Positions 23,378-30,735 of a stretch of DNA of 37,255 bases are shown piece after piece; position 1 is the first letter of the stretch; each line of letters begins with the position of its first letter. Position numbers and translations under genes: made by a program. Under the pieces are notes generated by a model. That model had not been told where the DNA came from. It searched no databases and saw only the letters and a program-made list of their open reading frames with translations. The DNA comes from a virus, in the IMG/VR virus record IMGVR_UViG_3300010397_000067, positions 1 through 37,255 of that record. One strand, 5' to 3'.

Positions 23378-23962
23378 CTATTTCGGAGCAAGCTCTGGAT
23401 AAGCTTCTAAGACGGCTCCAACGGCGGCTGATTTGGCCGCTTGGTCATTACCGGCTTGAAGAGCTTCTTTGGCTTGCGTGAATTTATCTGTTACCTGTCC
23501 CAAGCGAGAGTTACTTTGGAGGACAGATTTAGACTTTTCAATTTCGTTGTAGGCTTTTATTTTTTCGTACTGCTCCTTGAATCCTGGGGCTGAAACTAAA
23601 TCAGCAGGACTCTTGCCGGACAATGCGACCATGTTTTTGAAATCGTCATTGTTGTAATCCGGGTTTTGAGCGTAGAACATCGTCTCTTTAAGTTGTTGCT
23701 CAAGAGAACTGACCTTGTTTGAAAGTTCAGGGTCAGCCACAGTTTTTTCAACGACCTGTGGTTCGACTTTCTTTCCGACAAAACTGGTCAAATTTGCAAG
23801 ACCAGCTTTGGCAGTCTCTAGGTCTGAATAATTCCTTTTTGTGATGGCATTAATCTCTTCTAGAGTTAAGCCTTTAGAATCATTCTCACTACCTTCTGAT
23901 GGGACAACGTCGTTTGCGCTCTCACCAGGGACGGCTTCTGAGGGATTGATTTCTTCGTCCAT
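23378..23962 (-). CDS. Scaffolding protein
   Basis: 194 aa, highly charged, low in aromatic residues, with an acidic N-terminus (MDEEINPSEAVPGESANDVV), coiled-coil centre (NKVSSLEQQLKETM) and helical C-terminus (FTQAKEALQAGNDQAAKSAA). Composition, length and position directly upstream of the capsid gene in transcription order are diagnostic for scaffolding proteins, which template procapsid assembly and then leave. Confidence 0.8.
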   Translation of the reverse strand: MDEEINPSEAVPGESANDVVPSEGSENDSKGLTLEEINAITKRNYSDLETAKAGLANLTSFVGKKVEPQVVEKTVADPELSNKVSSLEQQLKETMFYAQNPDYNNDDFKNMVALSGKSPADLVSAPGFKEQYEKIKAYNEIEKSKSVLQSNSRLGQVTDKFTQAKEALQAGNDQAAKSAAVGAVLEAYPELAPK

Positions 23963-24013
23963 TGATATATCTTTTCTGTTTAATAAGTTCTTATTCGACC
24001 ACTAAGAACGTAA

Positions 24014-24301
24014 TTAATAATGAACAATGATTTCTTCCGTTACTTGAGTGACTGTGTTGTTGGAGTGTTGTTCCGCTCGGCTTTCAATCTGCTTAATAAG
24101 GGCAACAAGGGTTTCAACGGCCATGCGGCGGGACTTCAAATCCACGATTACATTCTCTGGTGTGCCATCGACATTCATAATTGATTGAAGGTCCATAATC
24201 TTTTCCATGAGTCGGTCCTTCACCCAGCGCCAACCGTCTGACTCAACATAACTAGCAATCATCTGACCCTCTGCTTGGATTGTTGCTGTTTCGCTATCCA
24301 C
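24014..24301 (-). CDS. Small conserved protein between portal and scaffold
   Basis: 95 aa, mainly helical (SDGWRWVKDRLMEKIMDLQS, SRRMAVETLVALIKQIESRA). W-x-W and R/K-rich helices of this type are usual in the ~90-aa protein that many phages carry after the portal gene. The start overlaps the portal stop by 8 nt. Function unknown. Confidence 0.65.
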   Translation of the reverse strand: MDSETATIQAEGQMIASYVESDGWRWVKDRLMEKIMDLQSIMNVDGTPENVIVDLKSRRMAVETLVALIKQIESRAEQHSNNTVTQVTEEIIVHY

Positions 24302-26102
24302 GTGCGTATGCCTGGGCGTGGCCTAATGCTTCACCCGTATTAGCTTGAGTCATAACTTCAGTTGGGTTCTGTTGGCCCACAGTCGGAGGTGGAGTTGTCA
24401 TTGGGGGTAAGGCGGGAGCGGTGAATGGTCCAATTCCCATTAGGTCAAAGAGTTCATCCAGAATCGGCTTCTTGTATTCGGGTGCAGCCTGTAGAGCAGA
24501 AATCAAATTCTGCATCAACACGCCTTTATCGAAATCTTCATTGGTGATTTGGACATCAACATCATAGTCCATTATTTCCATGGCATCTAAAACCTTTACA
24601 AAACGCTGGTCGCCAGAAGCTTGTAGTTGAGCGATAGCCCGTTGAATCTCCTGTTGGGCCTGGATGGGGTTTACAAAACGTCCTGCGGTATTAATCGCGT
24701 CGATTTGCGTGTAAGCAATCTGGTGAACAAGTTGAGCATCGTAAACTTCTAAAGATTCAGGGTAATAACGAACGACTGTTTCTCGTTTGAGAGCTTTTAG
24801 GATAACCGGCATTGCGTGACGCGTTACCCAACGCTCCAAGAACATTCCAATCCCTTCTTTGATAAGTACAAACTGAGAAGTGGCGTTTCTGTTTTGGATA
24901 GCGCCAATCGTGGCGGTGGTCGAAGACGGTAAGGATTCACCTGTAATGGCTTCGAAAGCGGAGGTTACTTGGCGGGACCAAGATAAAGCGTTCTCTTCGT
25001 CCTTGTATGACGCTGCGGACGCTTCTTGCATAACGAGCTGCTCAATGTCTTGCATACTCTGAACAGTGATAGCACCGTTGGCGCTTAACTTGGATAACGA
25101 TTGCGGTGTGACACCTGAACCGGAACGAATTTTGAAAATACCTAACTGAGAAACGTATGCGCGAATGATGCGAATGTTAACGATGGTGTTGATATAAAGC
25201 TGCATCATCATCACCTTTTCGGCTACGCCTTTGCCATACCATCTGCCGGGAACGCGGGTGTACCAGGCTTCTTCGTAAGGCTTTAGCTTTTTGGTGTTTT
25301 CTTCGATTAAGTGAACAGTCCAAGTGCCGTTAGTGGCAGAGGCAACGATGTGACCGTCAATGTATCCATTGTCTTCCTTCTTTCCGGTCTTGAGTCGTTT
25401 CGGCATCTTGCCCCAACGCTCAAACACTTCCACTAATCGAGTGTCGCCGGTGGTTTGGAAACTTAAATTGGCTTCTCCATCCCTACGGTCTAAATTGGTG
25501 GTGCCGACAATCTGGTCGGTGTTAATCCAACCATCCATGCCTCTAGCTTCGTCTTCGGTGATAACTGCGCGTTCGATAACAGCTTCGGCTTCTTGGATGG
25601 AGTGAGCTGTGGGGTCTATATAAAAATTCAAAAGGTCCACAGGAAGAATCTTGATGCACTTCTTCTTGCGAACCTCATCGGTGTATTCAATGGTTTTCCA
25701 AACAGCGGTTCCGTCGACGGCTAAAGTACGTTCAAGCTCATCTAACGCTTCGCCGAAGTGAATGTAATCAAGTTCATTCTTAACTACATTTCTAACGAGT
25801 CCAGTTAACCCAATAGCCTCAGGCCGCTTAGCTCGGAAAGAAATGTCTTTCGTGTCGAGGTCGATGTTTTTAACAACTGATTCGACTAACGACTCAGTTA
25901 ATGGAACCCAAATCTTTTTCCGTCCGGTTGTAGGGTCTATCGGCTCATCAAAGATTCCCCAATAGTTTTTGCGAAGCTGCCGGATTAGATTGCGCATCTG
26001 GAAGGCTACTTTCTCAGTTACGAAAGCAGTTCCAGTTTCCCACTGAGTCTTTTCGGATTTGATGAGGCCGATGGCTTCCTGCTGAATTTCAGCGTCGGTC
26101 AT
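24294..26102 (-). CDS. Portal protein
   Basis: 602 aa, correct length for a podovirus-type portal. Hallmarks: FDEPIDPTTGRKKIWVPLTE, DLLNFYIDPTAHSIQEAEAV, WYTRVPGRWYGKGVAEKVMM (the conserved clip/stem-side region where a portal usually reads 'G-x-G...E'), and a helical C-terminus ending in a Pro/Thr-rich tail. Forms the dodecameric DNA channel at one capsid vertex and docks the terminase. Overlaps TerL by 4 nt (ATGA). Confidence 0.85.
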   Translation of the reverse strand: MTDAEIQQEAIGLIKSEKTQWETGTAFVTEKVAFQMRNLIRQLRKNYWGIFDEPIDPTTGRKKIWVPLTESLVESVVKNIDLDTKDISFRAKRPEAIGLTGLVRNVVKNELDYIHFGEALDELERTLAVDGTAVWKTIEYTDEVRKKKCIKILPVDLLNFYIDPTAHSIQEAEAVIERAVITEDEARGMDGWINTDQIVGTTNLDRRDGEANLSFQTTGDTRLVEVFERWGKMPKRLKTGKKEDNGYIDGHIVASATNGTWTVHLIEENTKKLKPYEEAWYTRVPGRWYGKGVAEKVMMMQLYINTIVNIRIIRAYVSQLGIFKIRSGSGVTPQSLSKLSANGAITVQSMQDIEQLVMQEASAASYKDEENALSWSRQVTSAFEAITGESLPSSTTATIGAIQNRNATSQFVLIKEGIGMFLERWVTRHAMPVILKALKRETVVRYYPESLEVYDAQLVHQIAYTQIDAINTAGRFVNPIQAQQEIQRAIAQLQASGDQRFVKVLDAMEIMDYDVDVQITNEDFDKGVLMQNLISALQAAPEYKKPILDELFDLMGIGPFTAPALPPMTTPPPTVGQQNPTEVMTQANTGEALGHAQAYARG

Positions 26103-27610
26103 GTATATGATTGTTTATAAAGTTGGAAATCTTGATTCATTTGAGTAGGTAAGGCAGGTTCGGGAGCCATGGCCCAATAGCGGAAGGCGTCTGCGGCGTG
26201 AGAGGTCCAATCGTGGAGAGGTTTATCAGTGAACTTCTTTAGGTCGTCGTCCCATTCCCTGCGGTAGTTAATGAGGGCGTCGAGTCCTAAGCGGCATTTC
26301 TCTTTATCAAAATGGCAGAGGGCGAATTTTTCTTTCGCGGTAAGAATGCCTTGGTTAACGTCTTCTCGAGACAGGATGTAAAAGTTGATGCCTAGCTTAT
26401 GTGCGGTGTCGGCGATAGTCTCGGCTTCGATGGTTCCGGTAACTTGACGTTTACGTAAATCGTGAGGGCCAAAGTGCTGGCCGTAAAAATAACCTTTCTG
26501 GTCCAACAGCTGTCTGTAGTGAGAGAAACCTTTGCCTGATTCTTGGTAGTAGTCAATGAATTTAGCTATAGAACCAGTCCATTGAACGAACCAAATTGCC
26601 ATCGAATCCCCGACACCAATATCCCAATAGGTGTGAACAGGGTAACGAGAGTCATAAGGTACTTCGCCAATTCTTGCCTCGGCTGCTGCTTTATCAATCT
26701 CGTCTTTGTAAATCGCACCGGGAATGATGGGATTATCCCAATCACCATCTCTCCAAGCTCGTTTAAGGTTGGGGTCGGCGATGGATTCAAGTTGTGCGAC
26801 GTAACCGGGGTCAGCCTGTAGGAGTTTGGGGTTGTCTTCGACTTTAGCGTGAATGAATATCCGGTATCTCTCAATAAGTTCGCCGCTTACAACGGCACTC
26901 ATCCCCAAGAGAGGCTTGCCCCAAGAAAATTTGTCTTCGATATTCCATCTGTCCTTTACCCATTGGTGGCCGATATTGCCTGGGTTCGTAGTGCAGAAGA
27001 CTTGAGCCTCGATACCTTCAACAGTTGAGCGGCAACTTGAAATCAGTTTTTCGTAACTTCCAACATCAGGAATCTGCGTAAGCTCCTCGATAAGCATTCT
27101 TTGATACTCATGACCTTGATACTGTGTGTAGGCGTTCTCGTCTTTTAGGTGGCCTGTTCTGAAAATTGGACCACTGGGCCAGCGGATTTCTACCGGAGAG
27201 CCGATAAACTCAGCTCCTAAGGGTTCGTAGAGTGCTTTGGCTTTATCAATCCAGTCGGAGAGGTCTTTCGCGTTTAGACGGATAATGAGAGCGCGATACT
27301 TTTTCAGGCTGTCAATCGTGATTTTGCCGGCTTTAAAGTCATAAAAGGGATAAAGCAACCAACCTATTCCCGCTGCGGTCTTCCCTCCCCCTCTGGCTCC
27401 ACCGTAGAGGACTTCGTACTCCAGTCGTGAGAGAGCTTCAATCTGTTTGGGTTGGGGTTCCCAAAGGACTTTTGACTTCTTGGCCTTGGTAGTACCAAAC
27501 GGCCTACCACGCTTCTTTTTCGGTTGAGTGGTATCAGGAGTAGGACTTGGAGTTATCTCTTCACTGTGAGGCAGATAGAAGGCTTTAAATTGATTCTGTA
27601 GACGTACCTT
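26099..27610 (-). CDS. Terminase large subunit (TerL); start codon not canonical
   Basis: Up to 503 codons. The ATPase Walker A is GARGGGKT with its Lys codon at 27380-27382, followed by GIGWLLYPFYDF. The C-terminal nuclease has DIGVGDSMAIWFVQW and HDWTSHAADAFRYW (RNase H-type motifs I and III). A Lys-rich N-terminal stretch includes KKKRGRPFG, an AT-hook-like word. The first ATG/GTG/TTG is TTG at 27358, downstream of Walker A, so it cannot be the true start. The frame is open up to a TAG at 27611-27613 and lies +1 to a 33-codon ORF ending ATT TAA at 27585-27590. A +1 frameshift, a non-standard start or an indel must explain expression. Packages genomic DNA through the portal. Confidence 0.85.
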   Translation of the reverse strand, partial: KVRLQNQFKAFYLPHSEEITPSPTPDTTQPKKKRGRPFGTTKAKKSKVLWEPQPKQIEALSRLEYEVLYGGARGGGKTAAGIGWLLYPFYDFKAGKITIDSLKKYRALIIRLNAKDLSDWIDKAKALYEPLGAEFIGSPVEIRWPSGPIFRTGHLKDENAYTQYQGHEYQRMLIEELTQIPDVGSYEKLISSCRSTVEGIEAQVFCTTNPGNIGHQWVKDRWNIEDKFSWGKPLLGMSAVVSGELIERYRIFIHAKVEDNPKLLQADPGYVAQLESIADPNLKRAWRDGDWDNPIIPGAIYKDEIDKAAAEARIGEVPYDSRYPVHTYWDIGVGDSMAIWFVQWTGSIAKFIDYYQESGKGFSHYRQLLDQKGYFYGQHFGPHDLRKRQVTGTIEAETIADTAHKLGINFYILSREDVNQGILTAKEKFALCHFDKEKCRLGLDALINYRREWDDDLKKFTDKPLHDWTSHAADAFRYWAMAPEPALPTQMNQDFQLYKQSYT

Positions 27611-27686
27611 CTAACTCAAGACCACGATTATTTGTCATTGGTTGGTCTAAGGCAGAAGGGTCTACGATTATTCTTTTGGTGTTCAT
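27585..27686 (-). CDS. 33-codon leader ORF, possible N-terminus of TerL
   Basis: ATG start with a weak AAAGAA-type SD, sequence MNTKRIIVDPSALDQPMTNN then RGLELEGTSTESI. Its stop TAA falls inside the open frame of TerL. Reading AUU (skip U) AAA, i.e. a +1 shift at the stop, would join it to QFKAFYLPHSEE-type TerL residues. This is formally like the RF2 CUU UGA frameshift, though I see no SD stimulator at the RF2 distance and the P-site re-pairing would be poorer. Alternatively it is just a short coupled leader peptide. Confidence 0.5.
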   Translation of the reverse strand: MNTKRIIVDPSALDQPMTNNRGLELEGTSTESI

Positions 27687-27797
27687 TTCTTTTAGGTTTT
27701 AAAAATTTCTGAGAGGTCTTTTAGAGGAAAAATCTGTGGATAGATGTAATTTTCTTATCGCGCGGGTCCCATCGAAGCCGGGGGTGGGGGGATGGGT

Positions 27798-27823
27798 AGT
27801 CGCCTAACGTATGTTGTGCGACT
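27798..27823. other. Hairpin in the TerS-TerL gap
   Basis: AGTCGC (27798-27803) and GCGACT (27818-27823), 14-nt loop, 15 nt after the TerS stop. The rest of 27687-27838 includes a G/C homopolymer-rich stretch (27778-27795) and AATTTTT/AAAAATT near 27698. No gene apart from the leader ORF. Confidence 0.35.
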
Positions 27824-27838
27824 CTACTACCCTCTTAA

Positions 27839-28204
27839 CTATGAGGACTTTCGCTCTGGAAGCATCACAACACCTACTTGAGCACCATTACTGGTTACGT
27901 CTAGCTTCTGCTGTTCGACATAGCTATGCTTACTCTTAAGGAGGAAGATAGGGAAGACTGGCTTATTCTCGTCGATTCCCTTGCGGACTAATGCTACTTC
28001 TTGAGCTTTATCTACTCTTTTTATAGCCTTTGCGCAGGTGGGGTTTTCTCTATACTTCAACAACGTACTCTCTGAAATACCCAGCTTATATTCGAATTCA
28101 GCTATTAACGGTATCTTCTTATGCTCATCGCATTCTCTTAGATACTCGTTTGCTTTCTGTATTACTTCCTTTGGGGTTAGTTTAGTTTGGCCTTTTTTTG
28201 CCAT
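27839..28204 (-). CDS. Terminase small subunit (TerS)
   Basis: 121 aa. Residues ~12-62 form an HTH-like helical DNA-binding unit (TPKEVIQKANEYLRECDEHK, EYKLGISESTLLKYRENP). A helical oligomerisation segment follows, then PVFPIFLLKSKHSYVEQQKL, whose FLLK-x-K-x-x-Y/G pattern is characteristic of TerS-like DNA-packaging proteins. It recognises the packaging site and loads TerL. First gene of the late operon, next to the regulatory block at 28205-28438. Confidence 0.85.
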   Translation of the reverse strand: MAKKGQTKLTPKEVIQKANEYLRECDEHKKIPLIAEFEYKLGISESTLLKYRENPTCAKAIKRVDKAQEVALVRKGIDENKPVFPIFLLKSKHSYVEQQKLDVTSNGAQVGVVMLPERKSS

Positions 28205-28218
28205 TGAATTGAATTAAT

Positions 28219-28245
28219 TTAGGTTAGTTCGGCTCTAGGCCGAAC
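28219..28245. promoter_or_regulatory. Hairpin element A (pairs in design with 33286-33312)
   Basis: TTAGGTTAG (28219-28227) leads into GTTCGGC-TCTAG-GCCGAAC (28227-28245), a perfect 7-bp stem with 5-nt loop. The same lead 9-mer, the same core GCTCTAGGC and the same loop recur at 33286-33312 with compensatory stem changes. It sits 15 nt upstream of the TerS ATG, in its mRNA leader. Could be an operator, an RNA switch or a recombination site. Confidence 0.6.
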
Positions 28246-28253
28246 AAAGAATA

Positions 28254-28282
28254 TTGACTTCTAACTGAACTCATCATATCTT
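28254..28282 (+). promoter_or_regulatory. Sigma70-type rightward promoter
   Basis: TTGACT (28254-28259), 17-nt spacer, TATCTT (28277-28282). Directly downstream is the tandem repeat at 28287-28323, placed where a repressor would block initiation. The transcript would read towards the 28439 gene. Confidence 0.6.
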
Positions 28283-28286
28283 TCTT

Positions 28287-28323
28287 TCGAAGCGTCTAAC
28301 ACTATCGAACGCATCCAACACTA
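28287..28323. repeat. Tandem operator-like repeat
   Basis: TCGAAGCGTCTAACACTA (28287-28304) and TCGAACGCATCCAACACTA (28305-28323) are back-to-back copies (18 and 19 nt) sharing TCGAA at the start and AACACTA at the end. Location just after the -10 box suggests protein-binding iterons or operators. Confidence 0.6.
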
Positions 28324-28356
28324 ATACTACCGACATCCGCATAAAAACATCTGATG

Positions 28357-28434
28357 TTCTAGGTCTGCAACGACGCAGCGAGCACATCCTGACCGTATAC
28401 ACCACACATCGGATTTAACTGAGCAGACCTAGAA
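28357..28434. promoter_or_regulatory. 12-bp perfect inverted repeat with 54-nt interior
   Basis: TTCTAGGTCTGC (28357-28368) and GCAGACCTAGAA (28423-28434) are perfect complements. The right arm overlaps AGAAAGG, the only SD candidate for the 28439 gene, so folding of a + strand transcript would hide that ribosome site. As DNA it could also be an operator pair or an excision/replication site. Confidence 0.6.
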
Positions 28435-28438
28435 AGGT

Positions 28439-28627
28439 GTGTACGTGTCTCTTGAATCACTCATTATCTACATTGCTGGGCTTATCCTGCTTACTGAGGT
28501 CGGTCTTAAACGATTAATCAGTATTGCTAGGCTATTGCGAGAGCTCCACGATACTGTTAGGGGTGGGCCTTCTTCGCCGCCGCCTCGGGCCTTAAACGAA
28601 GGTGATTCTAAGCGTGAGTTACGTTAG
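28439..28627 (+). CDS. Small membrane protein (early region)
   Basis: 62 aa from GTG at 28439; a second in-frame GTG at 28445 has better spacing to AAAGG. Residues ~5-27 are one membrane segment (LESLIIYIAGLILLTEVGLK), followed by an amphipathic basic helix and a Pro/Ser-rich, charged tail. Only gene on the + strand between the two minus-strand blocks, and downstream of the regulatory promoter. Regulator, inhibitor or superinfection-exclusion peptide are all possible; not recognised. Confidence 0.5.
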   Translation: MYVSLESLIIYIAGLILLTEVGLKRLISIARLLRELHDTVRGGPSSPPPRALNEGDSKRELR

Positions 28628-28668
28628 GTTTAGGTCGTCTGGCTTAATTTGCGAGCGTCCTGGGGCAT

Positions 28669-28842
28669 TTAAATGCGTCGTTCTTGGGCCAAGTCTTCAA
28701 AAACAGTGAAATCAAGGTCTAACTCTGTCCACCATGCGCTTGGTATCTTTATTCCTGTGAAGGTCTTTATGAAGTCTAGTTCATCAGGTATTAGGTTAGA
28801 GCCTATCGGCTCGGGTTCTGGCAACGGAATAACGAGGTACAT
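28669..28842 (-). CDS. 57-aa hypothetical protein
   Basis: MYLVIPLPEPEPIGSNLIPD, then ELDFIKTFTGIKIPSAWWTE and an acidic end. Acidic with aromatic pairs (WW). Its ATG lies in the TAATG junction with the stop of the 84-aa gene, good evidence that it is translated. Last of a five-gene minus-strand set of very small proteins. Confidence 0.65.
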   Translation of the reverse strand: MYLVIPLPEPEPIGSNLIPDELDFIKTFTGIKIPSAWWTELDLDFTVFEDLAQERRI

Positions 28843-29096
28843 TAGCGTATAGCTTTGATTGACTGTATCCAGCCTTTGGGTATGCCGTGGATGTCGAGAT
28901 ATGGCTTCCCGGCTTCTGGCTTGCCGGATGTGAAGATATAAAACTCTGCGGTCTGTTTAATGAAATATAAGGTTTGGTCTGCCGGCTTCTCAAACTGTTC
29001 GATTAACCTTTCAAGTTCCTTATCGTCGGTCCAGCTTGCCTCGCCAAAAGCGTCAATCCATTTAATGCGGTATTGAGTTCCAAACTTCGGCCTCAT
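28842..29096 (-). CDS. 84-aa hypothetical early protein
   Basis: Mixed alpha/beta: KFGTQYRIKWIDAFGEASWT, ELERLIEQFEKPADQTLYFI, AEFYIFTSGKPEAGKPYLDI. The W-I-D-A-x-x-x-x-x-W-T start is like small phage proteins I have seen without known role. Coupled on both sides (ATGA with 29093, TAATG with 28842). Confidence 0.65.
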   Translation of the reverse strand: MRPKFGTQYRIKWIDAFGEASWTDDKELERLIEQFEKPADQTLYFIKQTAEFYIFTSGKPEAGKPYLDIHGIPKGWIQSIKAIR

Positions 29097-29263
29097 TTGA
29101 ATCCAAGCTTAGGCTTAAGTTCGTACTTCAACGCATATTGCCGGTCTTTCCAAACGTCCTGGTCTAAGTAAACATCGTGGGGCTTTGTGCGCTTGGCTAA
29201 TTTGATTGCTTCCTCGATAGTCTCAGCTTCGACGTAAGTTCTCACGATATATCTATGCTTCAT
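29093..29263 (-). CDS. 56-aa hypothetical protein
   Basis: MKHRYIVRTYVEAETIEEAI then KLAKRTKPHDVYLDQDVW. The pattern beta-strand, VEAETIEEAIKLA helix, beta looks like a small ferredoxin-like or 'DpnD/PcfM'-type phage domain. ATG sits in an 11-nt overlap with the 47-aa gene, and its TGA forms ATGA with the next start. Confidence 0.65.
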   Translation of the reverse strand: MKHRYIVRTYVEAETIEEAIKLAKRTKPHDVYLDQDVWKDRQYALKYELKPKLGFK

Positions 29264-29396
29264 TGGTCAGTTCTTTTACCGTCTTAGGCTCTAACTCTTG
29301 CTCGTTATACCTGGCCCATGCCTCAGTGAGAGAGCATTTGTGTTTGAGCATTATGTTAACGAGGTCTTGTTGTACTTGGGTTTCTTTACGAGGCAT
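29253..29396 (-). CDS. 47-aa hypothetical protein
   Basis: MPRKETQVQQDLVNIMLKHK, CSLTEAWARYNEQELEPKTV, then KELTNEA. Helical, with an N-terminal basic patch. Starts 4 nt after the EndoVII stop and overlaps the next start by 11 nt. Could be a small HTH-like adaptor; not recognised. Confidence 0.6.
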   Translation of the reverse strand: MPRKETQVQQDLVNIMLKHKCSLTEAWARYNEQELEPKTVKELTNEA

Positions 29397-29400
29397 TAGG

Positions 29401-29739
29401 CTAGATTAATTCAGGACACGCCTGAATATACTTGATTGCATTCTCAAACCGAACAATATCGTCTGCAAACATTCCCAATCCAGTATTACAATTTCCACAT
29501 AACAAACCACGAACCTGTTTAGTTAAGTGACAATGGTCTATATTCAGTTTGGCCTTCTTCCGACAAATAGCACAGGCAAACCCTTGTTTCGCCAATAGCT
29601 TTTCAAAATCCTGCCTCGTAATCCCATATTGTTCAATGGTGCGAACCTGCTTCCATTGACCAGTTGCTTTACAAGGAGGGCAATACCTCATTCGTCTGTT
29701 AGCCGGTATAAAATCTATTCCACAATTCTTACAAATCAT
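29401..29739 (-). CDS. Recombination endonuclease VII (HNH, T4 gp49-like)
   Basis: 112 aa from ATG 29739 (a TTG at 29790 would add 17 poorly conserved residues). Order: two N-terminal CxxC knuckles (CKNCGIDF, CPPC), EQYGITRQDFEKLLAKQGFA, CAIC, LNIDHCHLTKQVRGLLC, NCNTGLGMFADD. This is the EndoVII-type HNH core with zinc cysteines and catalytic DH/N. The family resolves Holliday junctions and branched DNA before packaging. It is the first gene of the leftward small-protein set and faces the + strand cluster across 216 nt of regulatory DNA. Confidence 0.9.
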   Translation of the reverse strand: MICKNCGIDFIPANRRMRYCPPCKATGQWKQVRTIEQYGITRQDFEKLLAKQGFACAICRKKAKLNIDHCHLTKQVRGLLCGNCNTGLGMFADDIVRFENAIKYIQACPELI

Positions 29740-29810
29740 ACGTAAAGAATTTTTCTTAGCCCGGATTAGTTGGCTTAAATAAGCACACAACTAGAAATGC
29801 GACGCGTAAG

Positions 29811-29852
29811 GTGGATAAGTGGTCTAGACAGATTGCGTGTACATGCTAGAGT
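29811..29852 (+). promoter_or_regulatory. Candidate rightward promoter with shared 14-bp box
   Basis: GTGGATAAGTGGTC (29811-29824) is identical to 988-1001. TGCTAGAGT (29844-29852) is the matching extended -10-like word, 19 nt downstream (10 nt at the other site). The following leader to 29955 holds small hairpins (TGCGA/TCGCA near 29910-29925) but no other gene that I can see. It would drive the + strand cluster 29956-32647. Confidence 0.4.
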
Positions 29853-29955
29853 TAAGGTACTAAGGAAGTATCCCTAGTTAGCCTGTCTCAAGCGGTAGTT
29901 TGGCAACTGCGAGGCTATTCGCAAGAGACTTGGCCCAATCATTAACCTCACGCCA

Positions 29956-30114
29956 TTGGAATACACTTCGTTTCGAGTCAAGAGAGCTACTTATCAACGG
30001 CTTCGTAAGCTAAGAGATAAGAAAAAACTTGAAAGCATTGATTCACTAATCAATATCCTTTTGGATAAGAACATTAATCAACAAAGCAATGAAACCGTAT
30101 CTATCCCCTCGTAG
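29956..30114 (+). CDS. Putative ribbon-helix-helix regulator
   Basis: 52 aa from TTG; the frame is open further upstream to 29912 without ATG/GTG, so the start is uncertain. LEYTSFRVKRATYQRLRKLR then ESIDSLINILLDKN matches the beta-strand plus two helices of RHH/MetJ-Arc DNA-binding proteins (FRVKxxTYxRLxxLR...SIDxLINxLL). First gene of the rightward cluster, overlapped 26 nt by the next, as expected of an autoregulator. The nearby boxes are natural operators. Confidence 0.45.
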   Translation: MEYTSFRVKRATYQRLRKLRDKKKLESIDSLINILLDKNINQQSNETVSIPS

Positions 30115-30259
30115 TTATCCTCACTCTGGCTACCCTCAAGGCTTACAGCATTATCACAAGACAACTTTCTACATTAACGTAGATTGGAAAGCAGTAGCGT
30201 GTTTGGTCGGTGGCGCGCTGATAGTAATCATGGCGTTTTATTCAATGCGACCTATATGA
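30089..30259 (+). CDS. 56-aa single-span membrane protein
   Basis: MKPYLSPRSYPHSGYPQGLQ then HYHKTTFYINVDWKAVACLV and GGALIVIMAFYSMRPI. One C-terminal membrane helix (~38-53) after a Tyr/Pro/His-rich soluble half. Its TGA makes ATGA with the HNH start, strong evidence for real coupled translation. Function unknown. Confidence 0.65.
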   Translation: MKPYLSPRSYPHSGYPQGLQHYHKTTFYINVDWKAVACLVGGALIVIMAFYSMRPI

Positions 30260-30735
30260 ATTGGCGAGGTGGTAAAAGTAAAAAGAACTGTGAACAATGC
30301 TTACTTGATTACAAAACATACCGAGAGAAACAACGCTTTTGTTCTAAAGCATGTTACGGGCTGGACCGCAAGATTAACGACTATCCAGGCAAGTACGGAA
30401 AACAACATTGGACATGGAAAGGCGGTATTACTAAAGATAAAGTCTACGTCAGTTGGTTAAAGAATCGTCGGAATCGGTTCGTCCAGAAAATCAGAAATCA
30501 TACCTTCCAACAATGGCAAGAGCTAAAACAACTTTATCGCTATACCTGCCCAAGATGTAATCGCTCGGAACCTGAGATTAAGCTTACTGAAGACCATATT
30601 ATCCCTCTAGCTCGTGGCGGAGATGACTACATCGGAAATATCCAACCTCTTTGCAGAGTTTGTAACGGCCAGAAGCATTTAAAATTAATCTACTATGAGC
30701 CAATCCTTGGCCTAATAGTGAAAGGAAATCAGTGA
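30256..30735 (+). CDS. HNH endonuclease with N-terminal zinc finger
   Basis: 159 aa from ATG 30256; an upstream start at 30184 is less likely because of the ATGA junction. C12-x2-C15...C29-x3-C33 form a zinc finger; the HNH core is YTCPRCNRSEPEIKLTEDHI with D113-H114, then IGNIQPLCRVCNGQKHLK (N128, C133-x2-C136). McrA-like HNH layout. Function: nicking or cutting of DNA, possibly host DNA degradation, packaging-related cleavage or homing. Confidence 0.85.
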   Translation: MNWRGGKSKKNCEQCLLDYKTYREKQRFCSKACYGLDRKINDYPGKYGKQHWTWKGGITKDKVYVSWLKNRRNRFVQKIRNHTFQQWQELKQLYRYTCPRCNRSEPEIKLTEDHIIPLARGGDDYIGNIQPLCRVCNGQKHLKLIYYEPILGLIVKGNQ

